Assembly (NCBI GenBank): GCA_963758365.1
Contig: CAVWVB010000001.1
Span: 2,976,001 to 3,040,000 of the forward strand
Origin: Dokdonella_A sp963758365
Lineage (GTDB): Bacteria; Pseudomonadota; Gammaproteobacteria; Xanthomonadales; Rhodanobacteraceae
DNA length: 64,000 nt
Reading direction: 5' to 3'
Positions 33,535 through 42,751 of this stretch are shown here, one piece after another (the first letter of the stretch is position 1; every line of letters begins with the position of its first letter). The translations under genes and the position numbers were made by a program. The notes under the pieces were generated by a model. The model did no database searches, had not been told where the DNA came from, and worked only from the letters and a program-made list of their open reading frames with translations.

Positions 33535-35352
33535 CTAGTTCGCGTGGGTGCCGACCAGGCGGCGGCAGGCTCCGGTCGTGGTCGCGCTGTCCCAGTCCAT
33601 TGGCGGGTTGGCCTCGACGATGCGCGCCGCGGGCCGGAAACCGGGGCCGAAGATATCCTCGCTCGGCCGCATTTGCGGAAAATCGATGCCCGCCATCCCC
33701 ATCATCGAGGGGAATACGTCGTTCGTCGTCAGACGCGCGTGTGCGTTCCCGGCCGCCTCGCTGGCGCGCTCGGCGAAATGCTCCCGGTAGCGGTCCGACA
33801 GCCAGACGAATGCCGCAACCGGGTATTGCTCGTAGTTGTAGCCGCCATGCCCGGATTCCGTGCAGTCGCCGTCGAACAGGTCTTCGCCATGGTCCGCGAC
33901 GTAGAACAGCGCGCCAACTGCGCCGGTGCCGTCCACGTCCGAGATGATCTGGTCGAGCACGAAGTCCGTGTAGGCGACCGAATTGTCGTACGAATTGTTG
34001 ACCTCGACCTTCAGGCGGACGTCGTGGTGGTTCGGGTTTTCCTCGGGCAGATCCGTCAACGACGGCCGGAACAGATCGAATTCGGGTGGATGGCGACGCT
34101 GGTACGAGTCGTGGCTTCCAAGCAGGTGGATGATGAAGAACTGCCGGGGCTGGTTGCGTGCGAGTCGATCCTTGAGTGGTTTGAGCAGGGCGCCGTCATA
34201 CGTGCCCCTGCCATATCCGGGATTGTTGGAAGGATTCATGAATACCCACTCTTCGCTCTCGCGGGCGATTCGCGTGATCGGGTTTTCGGCCGCGCCGAAC
34301 GATGGCTGGTTCGAGATCCAGTAGGTCGCGTAGCCGGCCTCCTTGAATGCCCTGACGATATTGAGATAGGTCGGCATGCGCGGATTGGTGCCCGCCGGGA
34401 GGATCTTGAGAATGGCCGGGACGGAATGCGTGGTCAGGGTCCACGGCGACACCATGTCCTCGATCGGAATAATGCCGCGCCGCGAAGACAGTCGCGGCGT
34501 GGTCGGCCGGTCGTAGCCGAGCAGTTGCATGCGGTCGCGCCGACCGGTCTCGCCGATCACCAGCACGTAGACTTCCCGCTGCGCGTCGGTCGTGCGTTCG
34601 ACGGCGCCGATCTTCTTGTCCGCGTAGAGACGCGCATCCTCGGCGATCTGCCGGGTCTCCCGGTAGTATTCGGCGCCCGAGTACGCGAGTCCGATCGGGA
34701 ATATGCCCTTCATCTTGAGTGGAACGCGATCGACGAACGTCTCGAATATGCGATCGATCCAGCCGCGCGTGGATCCGGGCATGGCGTCGCGCGGCCAGCA
34801 CACCGCAACGATCGACAATGCCATGCAGGCGATGGCCAACTGGCCCGACCGGCGCAGGCGTGTTGCCGGCCTGCCGTTCCAGAGCCGGCCCGCGCCCCAA
34901 ACCCCGAGGGCCCACGCGCCGAGCGCGAAACCGAACACCACGGCGATTTGGGACCAGCGTCCGGTCAGGTAGTCGTCCGATTCGGTGGCGTGCCCACGCA
35001 GGATTTCCGTCGTCGCCTCGACGACCGAGGGAATGATGTTCGTCGTTGGCGGCTCGTGGTAGGTGGTCGTGTAGAACAGGTCTGCCGCGAGCAGGATGAA
35101 TATCGGCAGCGACCACACGCAGGCCTTCCTGCAACTGCGGAACACGCCGAGCCAGGCGATCAGGATCGCTGCCGAGATCACCAGCTTGAGCTTGCTCGCG
35201 ATCCCCGGAATATAGAATGCGGTCAGCACGTTGGGCGACAGCCAGCCGAGGCAATACACCGCCATCGCCGCGACGGCGAATCGGCTGGCGATTACCTGCC
35301 TGCGGTCCCTCGCTACGCGGCCCGCGACATCGCCTGGCGCCTCCGCTTGCAT
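33535..35352 (-). CDS. EptA/CptA-like phosphoethanolamine transferase (sulfatase fold)
   Basis: The 605-residue inner-membrane protein has N-terminal hydrophobic helices (about 25-50, 54-70, 78-94, 133-155, 168-186). A periplasmic sulfatase-like domain follows from about 258. Its opening VYVLVIGETGRRDRMQLLGY matches the metal-binding start of EptA-type enzymes. WTLTTHSVP contains the likely phospho-acceptor threonine (about Thr308), and VADHGEDLF supplies later metal ligands. These enzymes move phosphoethanolamine from phosphatidylethanolamine to lipid A or surface glycans; here EPS is a possible acceptor. The frame is open upstream, but AAGAGGAA six bases before the ATG at 35352 decides the start. 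Confidence 0.85.
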   Translation of the reverse strand: MQAEAPGDVAGRVARDRRQVIASRFAVAAMAVYCLGWLSPNVLTAFYIPGIASKLKLVISAAILIAWLGVFRSCRKACVWSLPIFILLAADLFYTTTYHEPPTTNIIPSVVEATTEILRGHATESDDYLTGRWSQIAVVFGFALGAWALGVWGAGRLWNGRPATRLRRSGQLAIACMALSIVAVCWPRDAMPGSTRGWIDRIFETFVDRVPLKMKGIFPIGLAYSGAEYYRETRQIAEDARLYADKKIGAVERTTDAQREVYVLVIGETGRRDRMQLLGYDRPTTPRLSSRRGIIPIEDMVSPWTLTTHSVPAILKILPAGTNPRMPTYLNIVRAFKEAGYATYWISNQPSFGAAENPITRIARESEEWVFMNPSNNPGYGRGTYDGALLKPLKDRLARNQPRQFFIIHLLGSHDSYQRRHPPEFDLFRPSLTDLPEENPNHHDVRLKVEVNNSYDNSVAYTDFVLDQIISDVDGTGAVGALFYVADHGEDLFDGDCTESGHGGYNYEQYPVAAFVWLSDRYREHFAERASEAAGNAHARLTTNDVFPSMMGMAGIDFPQMRPSEDIFGPGFRPAARIVEANPPMDWDSATTTGACRRLVGTHAN

Positions 35353-35755
35353 GGGATATTCCTCTTGTCCGCAGGAAGAACTGCTCTCAACAGGAACCAT
35401 GTGAATCAGCGGGTCGTACTGTTTCCCACCGCCAACGCCGGATAACCCCGGCTGTGCTCCGGACTCGAATACCGCGCGGCGGATGCTCGCGGCGGCCTGC
35501 CTGCGCGCCGCCACGGCGTTCGCCGCCACGCGTCCGGCGTCGCACCGGATCGGAACTGGTTCACTCCGTGGTCCGTAAGCCTCGATGGCTCGCGCGAATG
35601 GATCGGCATGTCTCAGGTGCGAGGTGCATTATGACCAAATCGTGACTGGACCGCCATCGCGGTTTTCCACGACGTTTGCGGAAGATTCGCTATCGTTCGA
35701 TGCAACCGGCAAACTCGTCGGATACCCGACCCTGTCATCGAAGAATCGCCGGTCC
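35353..35755. other. Divergent intergenic region, EptA-like and GT4 genes
   Basis: This 403-base gap lies between two divergent genes and should hold both promoters. I see no clear promoter pair, repeat or small gene. Frames from both neighbours extend into it but lack family character and are not counted as coding. Confidence 0.4.
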
Positions 35756-36955
35756 ATGCGCAGAATCGCCCTCGTCACTCCGATGCTGCCGGTGCCACAC
35801 GACCAGACGCGTGGCCGCTACATCCATGAGACCGCGCTTGCGCTCTCGGACATGGCGCGAGTACGCGTGTTCTTTTCCCAGCTGCGCTACCCGCGCCTGC
35901 CCTGGCTGGCGCCACGCAGCTTCCTCGACGGGGTGGTCGGCAGCGACTACCGCTTGTCCGGCATCGACGTCGACGCGTTCGCCTATCCGGCGATTCCGGG
36001 CGTGACCCGTGCCATCAACGGCCTGGTCGAAAGCCGCATCCTGCTGCCGCGTCTGCGCGCATTCGCGCCCGAACTCGTGCTCGCCTACTGGGTCTACCCG
36101 GATGGACATGCCGCGCTGCGCGTCGCGCGCGCGCTCGATGTCCCCTGCGTGGTGGGCGCACTCGGATCCGACATCCATGTCCGCTCCGGACTGAGCTCGC
36201 TGCTGACGCGGCGCACGATCCGCTCGGTCGATGCGCTCGTGACCGTCAGCGAAGCGATGCGGCGTACCGCGATCGACGAATTCGGTGCACGCCCCGCGGA
36301 CGTGCATACGATCGTCAACGGATTCAATACCTCCGTGTTCCACCCGCGCTCGAGGGCCGTCATGCGCTCGGAGCTCGCGATTGCGCAGGACTCGAAGGTG
36401 ATCGTCTACGTCGGCCGATTCGTCGCCGCCAAGGGCATGCACGAATTGATCGCCGCGTTCCGCCAACTCAGCGCGAGCGATCCGCGGGTGCGCCTCGTGC
36501 TCGTCGGCGACGGCGTGATGCGCGAGGAGCTCGTGGCTCTCGCACGCGCCGCGGGCGGCGCCGATCGCGTGCTGATGACTGGCGGTCTCGAACCGGATGC
36601 GGTGGCCCGATGGATCTGCGCGGCCGACGTGCTGACGCTGCCGAGCTGGTCGGAGGGCTATCCGAATGTCGTCGTCGAGGCGATCGCCTGTGGCCGCCCG
36701 GTGGTCGCGACCGATGTCGGCGGCACCCGCGAAATCATCGACGCGAGCAACGGCATCCTGATCCCGCCCCGGGATCCGGTCGTGCTCGCGAATGCGCTCG
36801 GGAAGGCACTCGCGACACACTGGGACGAGGACGCGATCGCTGCCGCGATGCGGCGCACCTGGACCGACGTCGCGCGCGAGACGCTCGCTGTGTGCGAGGA
36901 CGTATTGGCGTCGCATCCGCGCAGCGGAAATCGCGTCCACAGGCGCAACCCATAG
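35756..36955 (+). CDS. Glycosyltransferase family 4 (GT-B), EPS assembly
   Basis: The 399-residue protein has the GT-B fold of the GT4 family. The N-terminal half starts RRIALVTPMLPVPHDQTRGRYIHETALAL. The C-terminal half contains VIVYVGRFVAAKGMHELIAAF, LVLVGDGVM and the donor-binding motif SWSEGYPNVVVEAIACGRPVVATDVGG, with the paired Glu residues of the ExxxxxxxE motif. It transfers a sugar from an NDP-sugar to the growing lipid-linked unit at the inner face of the membrane. The ATG at 35756 gives the normal family N-terminus; upstream residues in the open frame look non-coding. Sugar specificity is unknown. Confidence 0.88.
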   Translation: MRRIALVTPMLPVPHDQTRGRYIHETALALSDMARVRVFFSQLRYPRLPWLAPRSFLDGVVGSDYRLSGIDVDAFAYPAIPGVTRAINGLVESRILLPRLRAFAPELVLAYWVYPDGHAALRVARALDVPCVVGALGSDIHVRSGLSSLLTRRTIRSVDALVTVSEAMRRTAIDEFGARPADVHTIVNGFNTSVFHPRSRAVMRSELAIAQDSKVIVYVGRFVAAKGMHELIAAFRQLSASDPRVRLVLVGDGVMREELVALARAAGGADRVLMTGGLEPDAVARWICAADVLTLPSWSEGYPNVVVEAIACGRPVVATDVGGTREIIDASNGILIPPRDPVVLANALGKALATHWDEDAIAAAMRRTWTDVARETLAVCEDVLASHPRSGNRVHRRNP

Positions 36956-37006
36956 CCCCTCGGCGTACAATCGGCGTCCTCGAATTGCGCCCAGCGGAGG
37001 ACCATC

Positions 37007-38503
37007 GTGCGCGAGGCAAGAAAAGTCCTGTTGCTCGAGCTGAACGAGATCAACTGGCAGGTCGTCGACCGCCTGGTCGCGCAGCGCGGAGAGGACTACC
37101 TGCCAAACTTCGCGCACATACGCCGCGCCGGCGCGTGGGCCAGGCAGGTCGCGGTCGAAAAGCCGCCTTATCTTGATCCCTGGATCACCTGGGTGACGCT
37201 GCACAGCGGCGTGCCGCGGGAGGTGCATGGGGCCGCGGTTCTCGAACAGAATGCCGCCAGCATCGCGGCGCCGCGAATGTGGGATTACGCGGTGGCGGGT
37301 GGACGCTCGGTGGGCATATTCGGCAGCATCAGCGCCTATCCGCCGCGCGAGGTACCCGGCTTCATGGTGCCCGGCCCATTCGCACCGAGCGACGACACCT
37401 ACCCGGCCAGCCTGCGACCCGTGCAGGCGCTCAACCGGCTCGGCACCAGCGAGCACATCCATGCGGCCAGGCCGATGACACTCGTACAGATGGCTCGCCT
37501 CGGCATCCAGCTCGTGCGGTTCGGGTTGCGCGTGTCGACCGTGATCCGGGTGTCGGCGCAACTGCTGCGAGAGCGTCTGTCGAGATCGGGCCATTGGCGC
37601 CGCGTCGCACTGCAACCGGTCCTCAATTTCGATTTCTTCGCGCACCTGTATCGGAAGTTCAAACCCGATTTCGCGACTTGGCACAGCAATCATGCCGCGC
37701 ATTTCATGCACCACTACTGGCGTGCGTGGGACGACACCGGGTTCGCGGTGGCGTCGACGGAATCGGAACGACGCCGGTTCGGAGAGGCGCTGCCCCATGG
37801 CTATCGCCTGTGCGACGAGCTGATCGGCCGGTTCCTGCGCCTGATCGACGCGCAAACGGTGCTTGTCGTCGCGTCCAGCATGGGCCAGCAGCCGTTCGTG
37901 AGCGAGCGCTACGCGGCCGGCAAGATCGTGGTGCGCTTCCGCGACATCCAGCGCATCCTCGACATCGTCGGGCGCGACGGTATCGTCGACGCGGTCCCGA
38001 CCATGGTTCCGCAGTGGAACCTGTGCGTCCCCGATCCGGCGCGGCGCGTCGCGTTGCGCGCGAGGTTCGAAGCGGTGGAGCGTGTGGTCGCGGGCAGGAC
38101 CGAGAAGGCGATCAGTGTCGAAGAGACCGCGGACATGCTCACGATCACGCCGCTGGGTCTTGCCGAGAAGCCGAACGGCATCCGCTACCATTTCAACGGA
38201 TGCGATCGCGCCGATGCGAGCGGATACGCGATGGAGGACCTGTTCGCCGCCGATACGCCGACTGTCAAGCAGGGCATGCATCACCCGGACGGCATGCTCG
38301 TATTCATCGGCAGCGGCATCCGGCCCGGCGTCCACCTGCCCGACTGCACGAACCTCGATGTCGCGCCGACTTTGCTGCGGCTGATGGCGCTGCCGGTACC
38401 GCCCTCGATGCCCGGCCGCGTGCTCAGCGAGGCTTGGGAGCAGACAGCGGAGCCGGTAGCGAACGCTGTCGAAGCGACTGCCACGGTCGCCCAGCGAGCG
38501 TGA
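37007..38503 (+). CDS. Alkaline-phosphatase-superfamily protein with altered metal site
   Basis: The 498-residue protein keeps the overall pattern of the type I phosphodiesterase/NPP branch. The N-terminus reads VLLLELNEINWQVVDRL, and the C-terminal block reads HHPDGMLVFIGSGIRPGVHLPD followed by NLDVAPTLLRLMALPVPPSMPGRVL. The usual GLDG near the start is replaced by ELNE. The metal-ligand SDHG is replaced by SSMGQQP near residue 290. The nucleophile region reads PWITWVTLHSGVP. It is therefore a divergent subfamily or a pseudoenzyme. It lies 51 bases after the GT4 gene in the same direction. The GTG at 37007 is the chosen start. The function is unknown; EPS modification is inferred from context only. 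Confidence 0.7.
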   Translation: MREARKVLLLELNEINWQVVDRLVAQRGEDYLPNFAHIRRAGAWARQVAVEKPPYLDPWITWVTLHSGVPREVHGAAVLEQNAASIAAPRMWDYAVAGGRSVGIFGSISAYPPREVPGFMVPGPFAPSDDTYPASLRPVQALNRLGTSEHIHAARPMTLVQMARLGIQLVRFGLRVSTVIRVSAQLLRERLSRSGHWRRVALQPVLNFDFFAHLYRKFKPDFATWHSNHAAHFMHHYWRAWDDTGFAVASTESERRRFGEALPHGYRLCDELIGRFLRLIDAQTVLVVASSMGQQPFVSERYAAGKIVVRFRDIQRILDIVGRDGIVDAVPTMVPQWNLCVPDPARRVALRARFEAVERVVAGRTEKAISVEETADMLTITPLGLAEKPNGIRYHFNGCDRADASGYAMEDLFAADTPTVKQGMHHPDGMLVFIGSGIRPGVHLPDCTNLDVAPTLLRLMALPVPPSMPGRVLSEAWEQTAEPVANAVEATATVAQRA

Positions 38504-38566
38504 TCGCGGCGCATCGACGTCGGGAGCGCGCCGAACGATGACTTCGTCTCCTGCGTTGCAGCGCGC

Positions 38567-39799
38567 TCAATCGCGCCTGGCCGCGGCCGGCGCCGCGGAA
38601 GCCTGCAGTCGCCGATCGAATGCGAGCAGGTCGAGGATGTTGTTGCGCCATTGCCGCTCGGCCGCAATGTACGCGCGCGCGGCGGCTCCGACGCGCTTGA
38701 GTGCGGACGGATCGCGGCTGCGCTCGATCACGGCGCGTACGGCCGCATCGAGATCGCCCGCCGCGAACATCCATCCGGTGACCCCTTCCTCCAGGACTTC
38801 CCTGATCGGCGCGAAGTCGGGTGCGATCGGCGGCACCGCGCATGCCATGAACTCGAACAGCTTGACCGGCGAGGTATAGTCCCCGGCGCTCGGCAGGATC
38901 GCCATGTCCATCGCGGCGAGCAGGCCGGGCACGGCATCGTGGGGCACGCGACCGGTCATCACGACCCGGTCGGACAATCCGCGTTCCTCGACGAACGACT
39001 GCAGCGCCGGAAACGTGGCCCCGTCGCCGACCAGCAGCAGCTTCAGATGCGGCGCTGCTTCGAGCTTGTCGGCAAGCCGATGCACGAACGCGTCGATCGC
39101 GTGCCAGGGCACGAACGCGCCGAGATACCCGCATACGACGCGGCCGTCGAGCTGCCATTGCGCACGCGCTTGCTCGCGCTGTTCCGCGGTGAAGCTGAAT
39201 TTGGCGATGTTGGCCGCGTTGGGCGTGACGATGCTCGGCGTGGCCGACCCATGGATGCCGGTCGCACGATCGCGGAAAATCCCCGAAACGAACACGAGTC
39301 CGCTCGCGTTGCGGAACGTCCAGCGCTCGATCGCGATCGCGAGGCGGCGGAAGAAGACGGGCCGCACGCGCTCGACAGCCGCGGAATCGTTGACTTCCAG
39401 GATGATCCGCACGCCTCGCATGCGCGCGACGAGCACGGCCGCGAACATGAAGAGCGAATAGCGCTCGTAGATGAAGTCGACGTCGGGATGCCGGCGCAGA
39501 TGGCTGCGGATGCGGATCGCGGCGACCAGGTTGTAGGCGACTTCGGCCAGTTCGAACAGGGGCTCAGGCAGCCTCGCCACGAGCCGCATCCACCAGCGCG
39601 CCTGACGGGTCGGCGACATCGCCTTCGGGCTCGCGTATGGGTCGGCACCCGGCAGCGAGATCACGTCGACCGCGACGCCCTCGGCGCGCAGCGCGTCGGT
39701 GATGCCGCGGATGTGTACGCCCTCGACTGCCTTGCCTTGCGTCCGATGGTGGTAGAGCACGCGGCGCACACCCGGATGTCGAATCTCGATGGACGCCAT
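38567..39799 (-). CDS. Glycosyltransferase family 4 (GT-B)
   Basis: The 410-residue protein begins VRRVLYHHRTQGKAVEGVHIRGITDAL, where the HRTQGKAVEGVHI segment is typical of GT4 enzymes in EPS loci. It shows FIYERYSLF in the acceptor half. In the donor half it has VVCGYLGAFVPWH, LLLVGDGATFPAL, VMTGRVPHDAVPGLLAAMDMAILPS and a donor motif SPVKLFEFMACAVPPIAPD, where Lys and Glu stand at the expected places. The ATG at 39799 has AGGA five bases upstream; residues before it in the open frame are not family-like. It is convergent with the phosphatase-like gene and divergent from the polymerase gene. The sugar is unknown. Confidence 0.87.
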   Translation of the reverse strand: MASIEIRHPGVRRVLYHHRTQGKAVEGVHIRGITDALRAEGVAVDVISLPGADPYASPKAMSPTRQARWWMRLVARLPEPLFELAEVAYNLVAAIRIRSHLRRHPDVDFIYERYSLFMFAAVLVARMRGVRIILEVNDSAAVERVRPVFFRRLAIAIERWTFRNASGLVFVSGIFRDRATGIHGSATPSIVTPNAANIAKFSFTAEQREQARAQWQLDGRVVCGYLGAFVPWHAIDAFVHRLADKLEAAPHLKLLLVGDGATFPALQSFVEERGLSDRVVMTGRVPHDAVPGLLAAMDMAILPSAGDYTSPVKLFEFMACAVPPIAPDFAPIREVLEEGVTGWMFAAGDLDAAVRAVIERSRDPSALKRVGAAARAYIAAERQWRNNILDLLAFDRRLQASAAPAAARRD

Positions 39800-39993
39800 G
39801 TCTATCCTGTCGCTGTGCAGACGGATCTGCGTGAGGTGGGTCGGCGGGTCGCCATGAGCGGAACGCGTTCGCGGGCGCGTCATTCTAGCGAAACTTGCAC
39901 GGACGCCGATCGCACGACGGCTGCGCAGCGGCCGGACGACGCCGAATCTCCGTTATGCTTGCGCGCTCGCCGAGGGTCCGACCAGCCCCTGCC

Positions 39994-41340
39994 ATGAGTT
40001 TCTACGTATACCTGATCTACCTGGTGCTCACGTTTATCCGGCCGGTCGAGATGTTCTGGCCCTGGATGGACGAATACCGTCCGATGCTCTGGCTGTGGGC
40101 GCTCGCGTTCGTTCTCGCGGCCGTGCGTGCCGTTTCGCGGAGGCAGATTGCGGTGCGTCCGTTGTACCTCGGCGTGCTGGCGCTGTTCGTGGTGGTCATA
40201 GCGGCGTCGCAGGTCGTGAACGGCTGGACCGGCGGCGCACTCATCGCGGTCAGCGAATTCAGTCCCGCTGCCATGCTGTTCGTCCTGACCTGCCTCAACC
40301 TGACGTCGATCGAGCGGGTCAAGGCCACCTGCGCGACGATCGTCGTGTGCATCATCGCGGTCGCGGGCTTCGGCGTCGCCGCCTACCACTACGGCTTCAT
40401 GGGCGACCTGCTCGTGCTGTACCAGAACATGGGCGATGCGCTCAACTCGCCGGTACTCGAACCCGGCACGATTCCCGCCGACGACGTGCCGGGCGCGCGT
40501 CTGTGGCGCGTGCGCAGTCTCGGTTTCCTCAACGACCCCAACGATCTCGCCCAGGCCGTCGTCATGGTGCTGCCCTTGTTGTGGGGCGCGTACGGGCGTC
40601 GACGCCTGTTCCGCAACCTCGTCGTGGTGGGCGTTCCAGGCGCGATGTTGCTGTACACGATTTTCCTGACCCACTCGCGCGGCGCGTTGCTCGGTATCAT
40701 CGCGCTGCTCGTGTTCGGTGTCCGGCGTCGCCTCGGCACGGTACGCACGGTGATGCTCGCGCTGATCGTCGTCGTCGCCGCGAGCGTCGGCAACTTCGGC
40801 GGCGAACGCAGCTATTCGACCGGCGAGGAGTCCGCCGGCGAGCGTATCGAGGCCTGGTACTCGGGTTTGCAGATGCTGCGCTCGCAGCCCGTGTTCGGCG
40901 TGGGATTCGGCAATTTCACCGATCGCAACGACGGGCGCACCGCGCACAACTCGTTCGTGCTCTCCTTCGCCGAGCTCGGCCTGCTCGGGAGCCTGCTGTG
41001 GGTGGGCCTGATCACGGGCGCGTACCGCGAGCTCGAGCAGACGATCGAACTCGCGCCAGCCGACTCGATCGAACGCAAGCTCGCGGGACTGCTGCGCGCA
41101 TCGTTGATCGGTTTCATGACCTGCGCATGGTTCCTGTCGCGAACCTATCAGCCGGAACTGTTCCTCTTGCTCGCGATCTGCCTCGGCACCGCCTACTGCG
41201 CGCGCGCCCGTTTCTCCGCGCCGGACGAGGGCAAGACCTGGCCGCCGATTTCCCTGGCGTGGCCCACCCTCGTCGTCATGTTCAGCGCGATCTTCGCGGT
41301 ATACGGATTCATTCTGCTCAGCCGGATGTCCAACGGTTGA
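39994..41340 (+). CDS. Wzy/O-antigen ligase-type membrane polymerase
   Basis: The 448-residue protein has about ten hydrophobic helices. A large loop contains SLGFLNDPNDLAQAVVMVLP and, further on, FLTHSRGALLG and FGVGFGNFTDRNDGRTAHNSFVLSFAELGLLG. This last block matches the Wzy_C/O-antigen-ligase signature. It resembles the exosortase-A-associated O-glycosylation ligase group. It should polymerise or ligate lipid-linked repeat units on the periplasmic face. The ATG at 39994 starts directly before the first helix (YVYLIYLVLTFI). Residues upstream in the frame are Arg-rich and unlikely to be translated. Confidence 0.85.
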   Translation: MSFYVYLIYLVLTFIRPVEMFWPWMDEYRPMLWLWALAFVLAAVRAVSRRQIAVRPLYLGVLALFVVVIAASQVVNGWTGGALIAVSEFSPAAMLFVLTCLNLTSIERVKATCATIVVCIIAVAGFGVAAYHYGFMGDLLVLYQNMGDALNSPVLEPGTIPADDVPGARLWRVRSLGFLNDPNDLAQAVVMVLPLLWGAYGRRRLFRNLVVVGVPGAMLLYTIFLTHSRGALLGIIALLVFGVRRRLGTVRTVMLALIVVVAASVGNFGGERSYSTGEESAGERIEAWYSGLQMLRSQPVFGVGFGNFTDRNDGRTAHNSFVLSFAELGLLGSLLWVGLITGAYRELEQTIELAPADSIERKLAGLLRASLIGFMTCAWFLSRTYQPELFLLLAICLGTAYCARARFSAPDEGKTWPPISLAWPTLVVMFSAIFAVYGFILLSRMSNG

Positions 41341-41522
41341 ATTCCTGCCGCCACGGAAAGGCCGCGGTCGCGCGTCGTGGGTAGCTTCGGCCACGTTGCG
41401 CGCGACGAAGCGCTAATGCCAACATGCCCCCTGCCGGATCGAGTGCCGGCGCAAGGTCGCTGGTCGAGGCCGGCGCCATGCCGGACAGGGGACCGGCATC
41501 CCGACCATCACCAACCAGGTCC

Positions 41523-42716
41523 ATGCAGCCGCCGATGAACGTGCTCACTCTCTTGCCATGGCTAGGTGCCCTCGTCGCCATCGCATTCGTTCTGGACATT
41601 GCGCGCAGGCGGAACCTTGGCGGGTGGATCACCAGCTATCTGCGCCAGGACTGGCGCGCGCCGACCGCGGCGGGAACCACGAGGCACCTGATTTTCTGCT
41701 TCGTCGATCACTACGAACCCGCATGGGCGGGTTCCGACTATCAACGCCAGTGTGATCGCGTTGCGCGCTGGCGCAGGGATTACCCGAGGCTGTGCGAAGG
41801 GCATCTCGACTCCGATGGACGCCAGCCCGTGCATTCGTTCTTCTATCCGGAGGAGGAATATCGCGCGGAGCACATCGATGCGCTCGTCGAGCTTTGCAGA
41901 ATGGGAATCGGCGAGATCGAGGTCCATCTGCATCACGATGACGATACCGACGCGGGATTGCGCGAGAAATTGCGCCGCTTCACCGGCCTGCTCGCGAACC
42001 GGCATGACGCACTGCCCGTCGATCCGCGCACGGGCCGCACCCGCTGGGGTTTCATCCACGGCAACTGGGCGCTCGACAACAGCTATCCGGATGGCAGCCG
42101 CTGCGGTGTCAACAACGAGCTGATCGTATTGCGGGAAGAGGGGTGCTATGCCGATTTCACGTTCCCCGCCGCGCCGGACCCTTGCCAGACCAGCACGATC
42201 AACCGCATCTACTACGCAACCGACGACCCCGTACGGCCGAAATCACATGACAGGGGCGAACCCGTGCGCGTCGGCGGGAAGGCGCTCGGCGACCTGATGA
42301 TCGTCCAGGGCCCGCTTGGGTTCCGCTGGAACAGCCGGAAATTCGGCATCCTGCCGCGCATCGAGAATGCAGACGTGCGCGCCAGCTCACCGCCGACCGA
42401 AGACCGCATCGACGCCTGGGTGCGCACCGGAATCCACGTCGAGGGACGTCCGGAATGGATCTTCGTCAAGGTCCATACGCATGGCGCGCAGGAATGCGAC
42501 ATGGACACATTGCTCGGCACGCCCATGGACAATGCGCATCGCTACATGGAAACGCGCTACAACGATGGCAGTGACTGGAAACTGCACTATGTCAGTGCGC
42601 GCGAGATGTACAACATCATCAAGGCCGCGGAGGCCGGACGTGACGGCAACCCCGGCGACTACAGGGACTACGATTTGCCGCGGCCGGGCTATGCGCCGCC
42701 TCGACACGCCGCCTGA
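41523..42716 (+). CDS. Conserved EPS-locus protein, membrane-anchored, unknown function
   Basis: I do not recognise a precise family. The 397-residue product has one N-terminal hydrophobic segment (LLPWLGALVAIAFVLDIA) and a soluble domain. That domain is rich in His and Asp motifs: FCFVDHYEPAW, EVHLHHDDDTDAGL, GFIHGNWALDNSYPDG and FVKVHTHGAQE. These could bind metal and recall the polysaccharide-deacetylase/glycosidase superfamily. The likely place is the inner membrane, with the enzyme domain facing the periplasm or cytoplasm. It is followed 35 bases later by a GT2 gene in the same direction. The start is ATG 41523 (CAGG just upstream) or ATG 41535. Confidence 0.6.
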   Translation: MQPPMNVLTLLPWLGALVAIAFVLDIARRRNLGGWITSYLRQDWRAPTAAGTTRHLIFCFVDHYEPAWAGSDYQRQCDRVARWRRDYPRLCEGHLDSDGRQPVHSFFYPEEEYRAEHIDALVELCRMGIGEIEVHLHHDDDTDAGLREKLRRFTGLLANRHDALPVDPRTGRTRWGFIHGNWALDNSYPDGSRCGVNNELIVLREEGCYADFTFPAAPDPCQTSTINRIYYATDDPVRPKSHDRGEPVRVGGKALGDLMIVQGPLGFRWNSRKFGILPRIENADVRASSPPTEDRIDAWVRTGIHVEGRPEWIFVKVHTHGAQECDMDTLLGTPMDNAHRYMETRYNDGSDWKLHYVSAREMYNIIKAAEAGRDGNPGDYRDYDLPRPGYAPPRHAA

Positions 42717-42751
42717 GCGAACCGTTCTCCCAACTCGACAGGGGCGCCTCG

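Noticed and set aside
35735..38335. Minus-strand open frame of 866 codons
   Set aside because: It spans two good plus-strand genes (GT4 and phosphatase-like) and the gap between them. It has no family motif.
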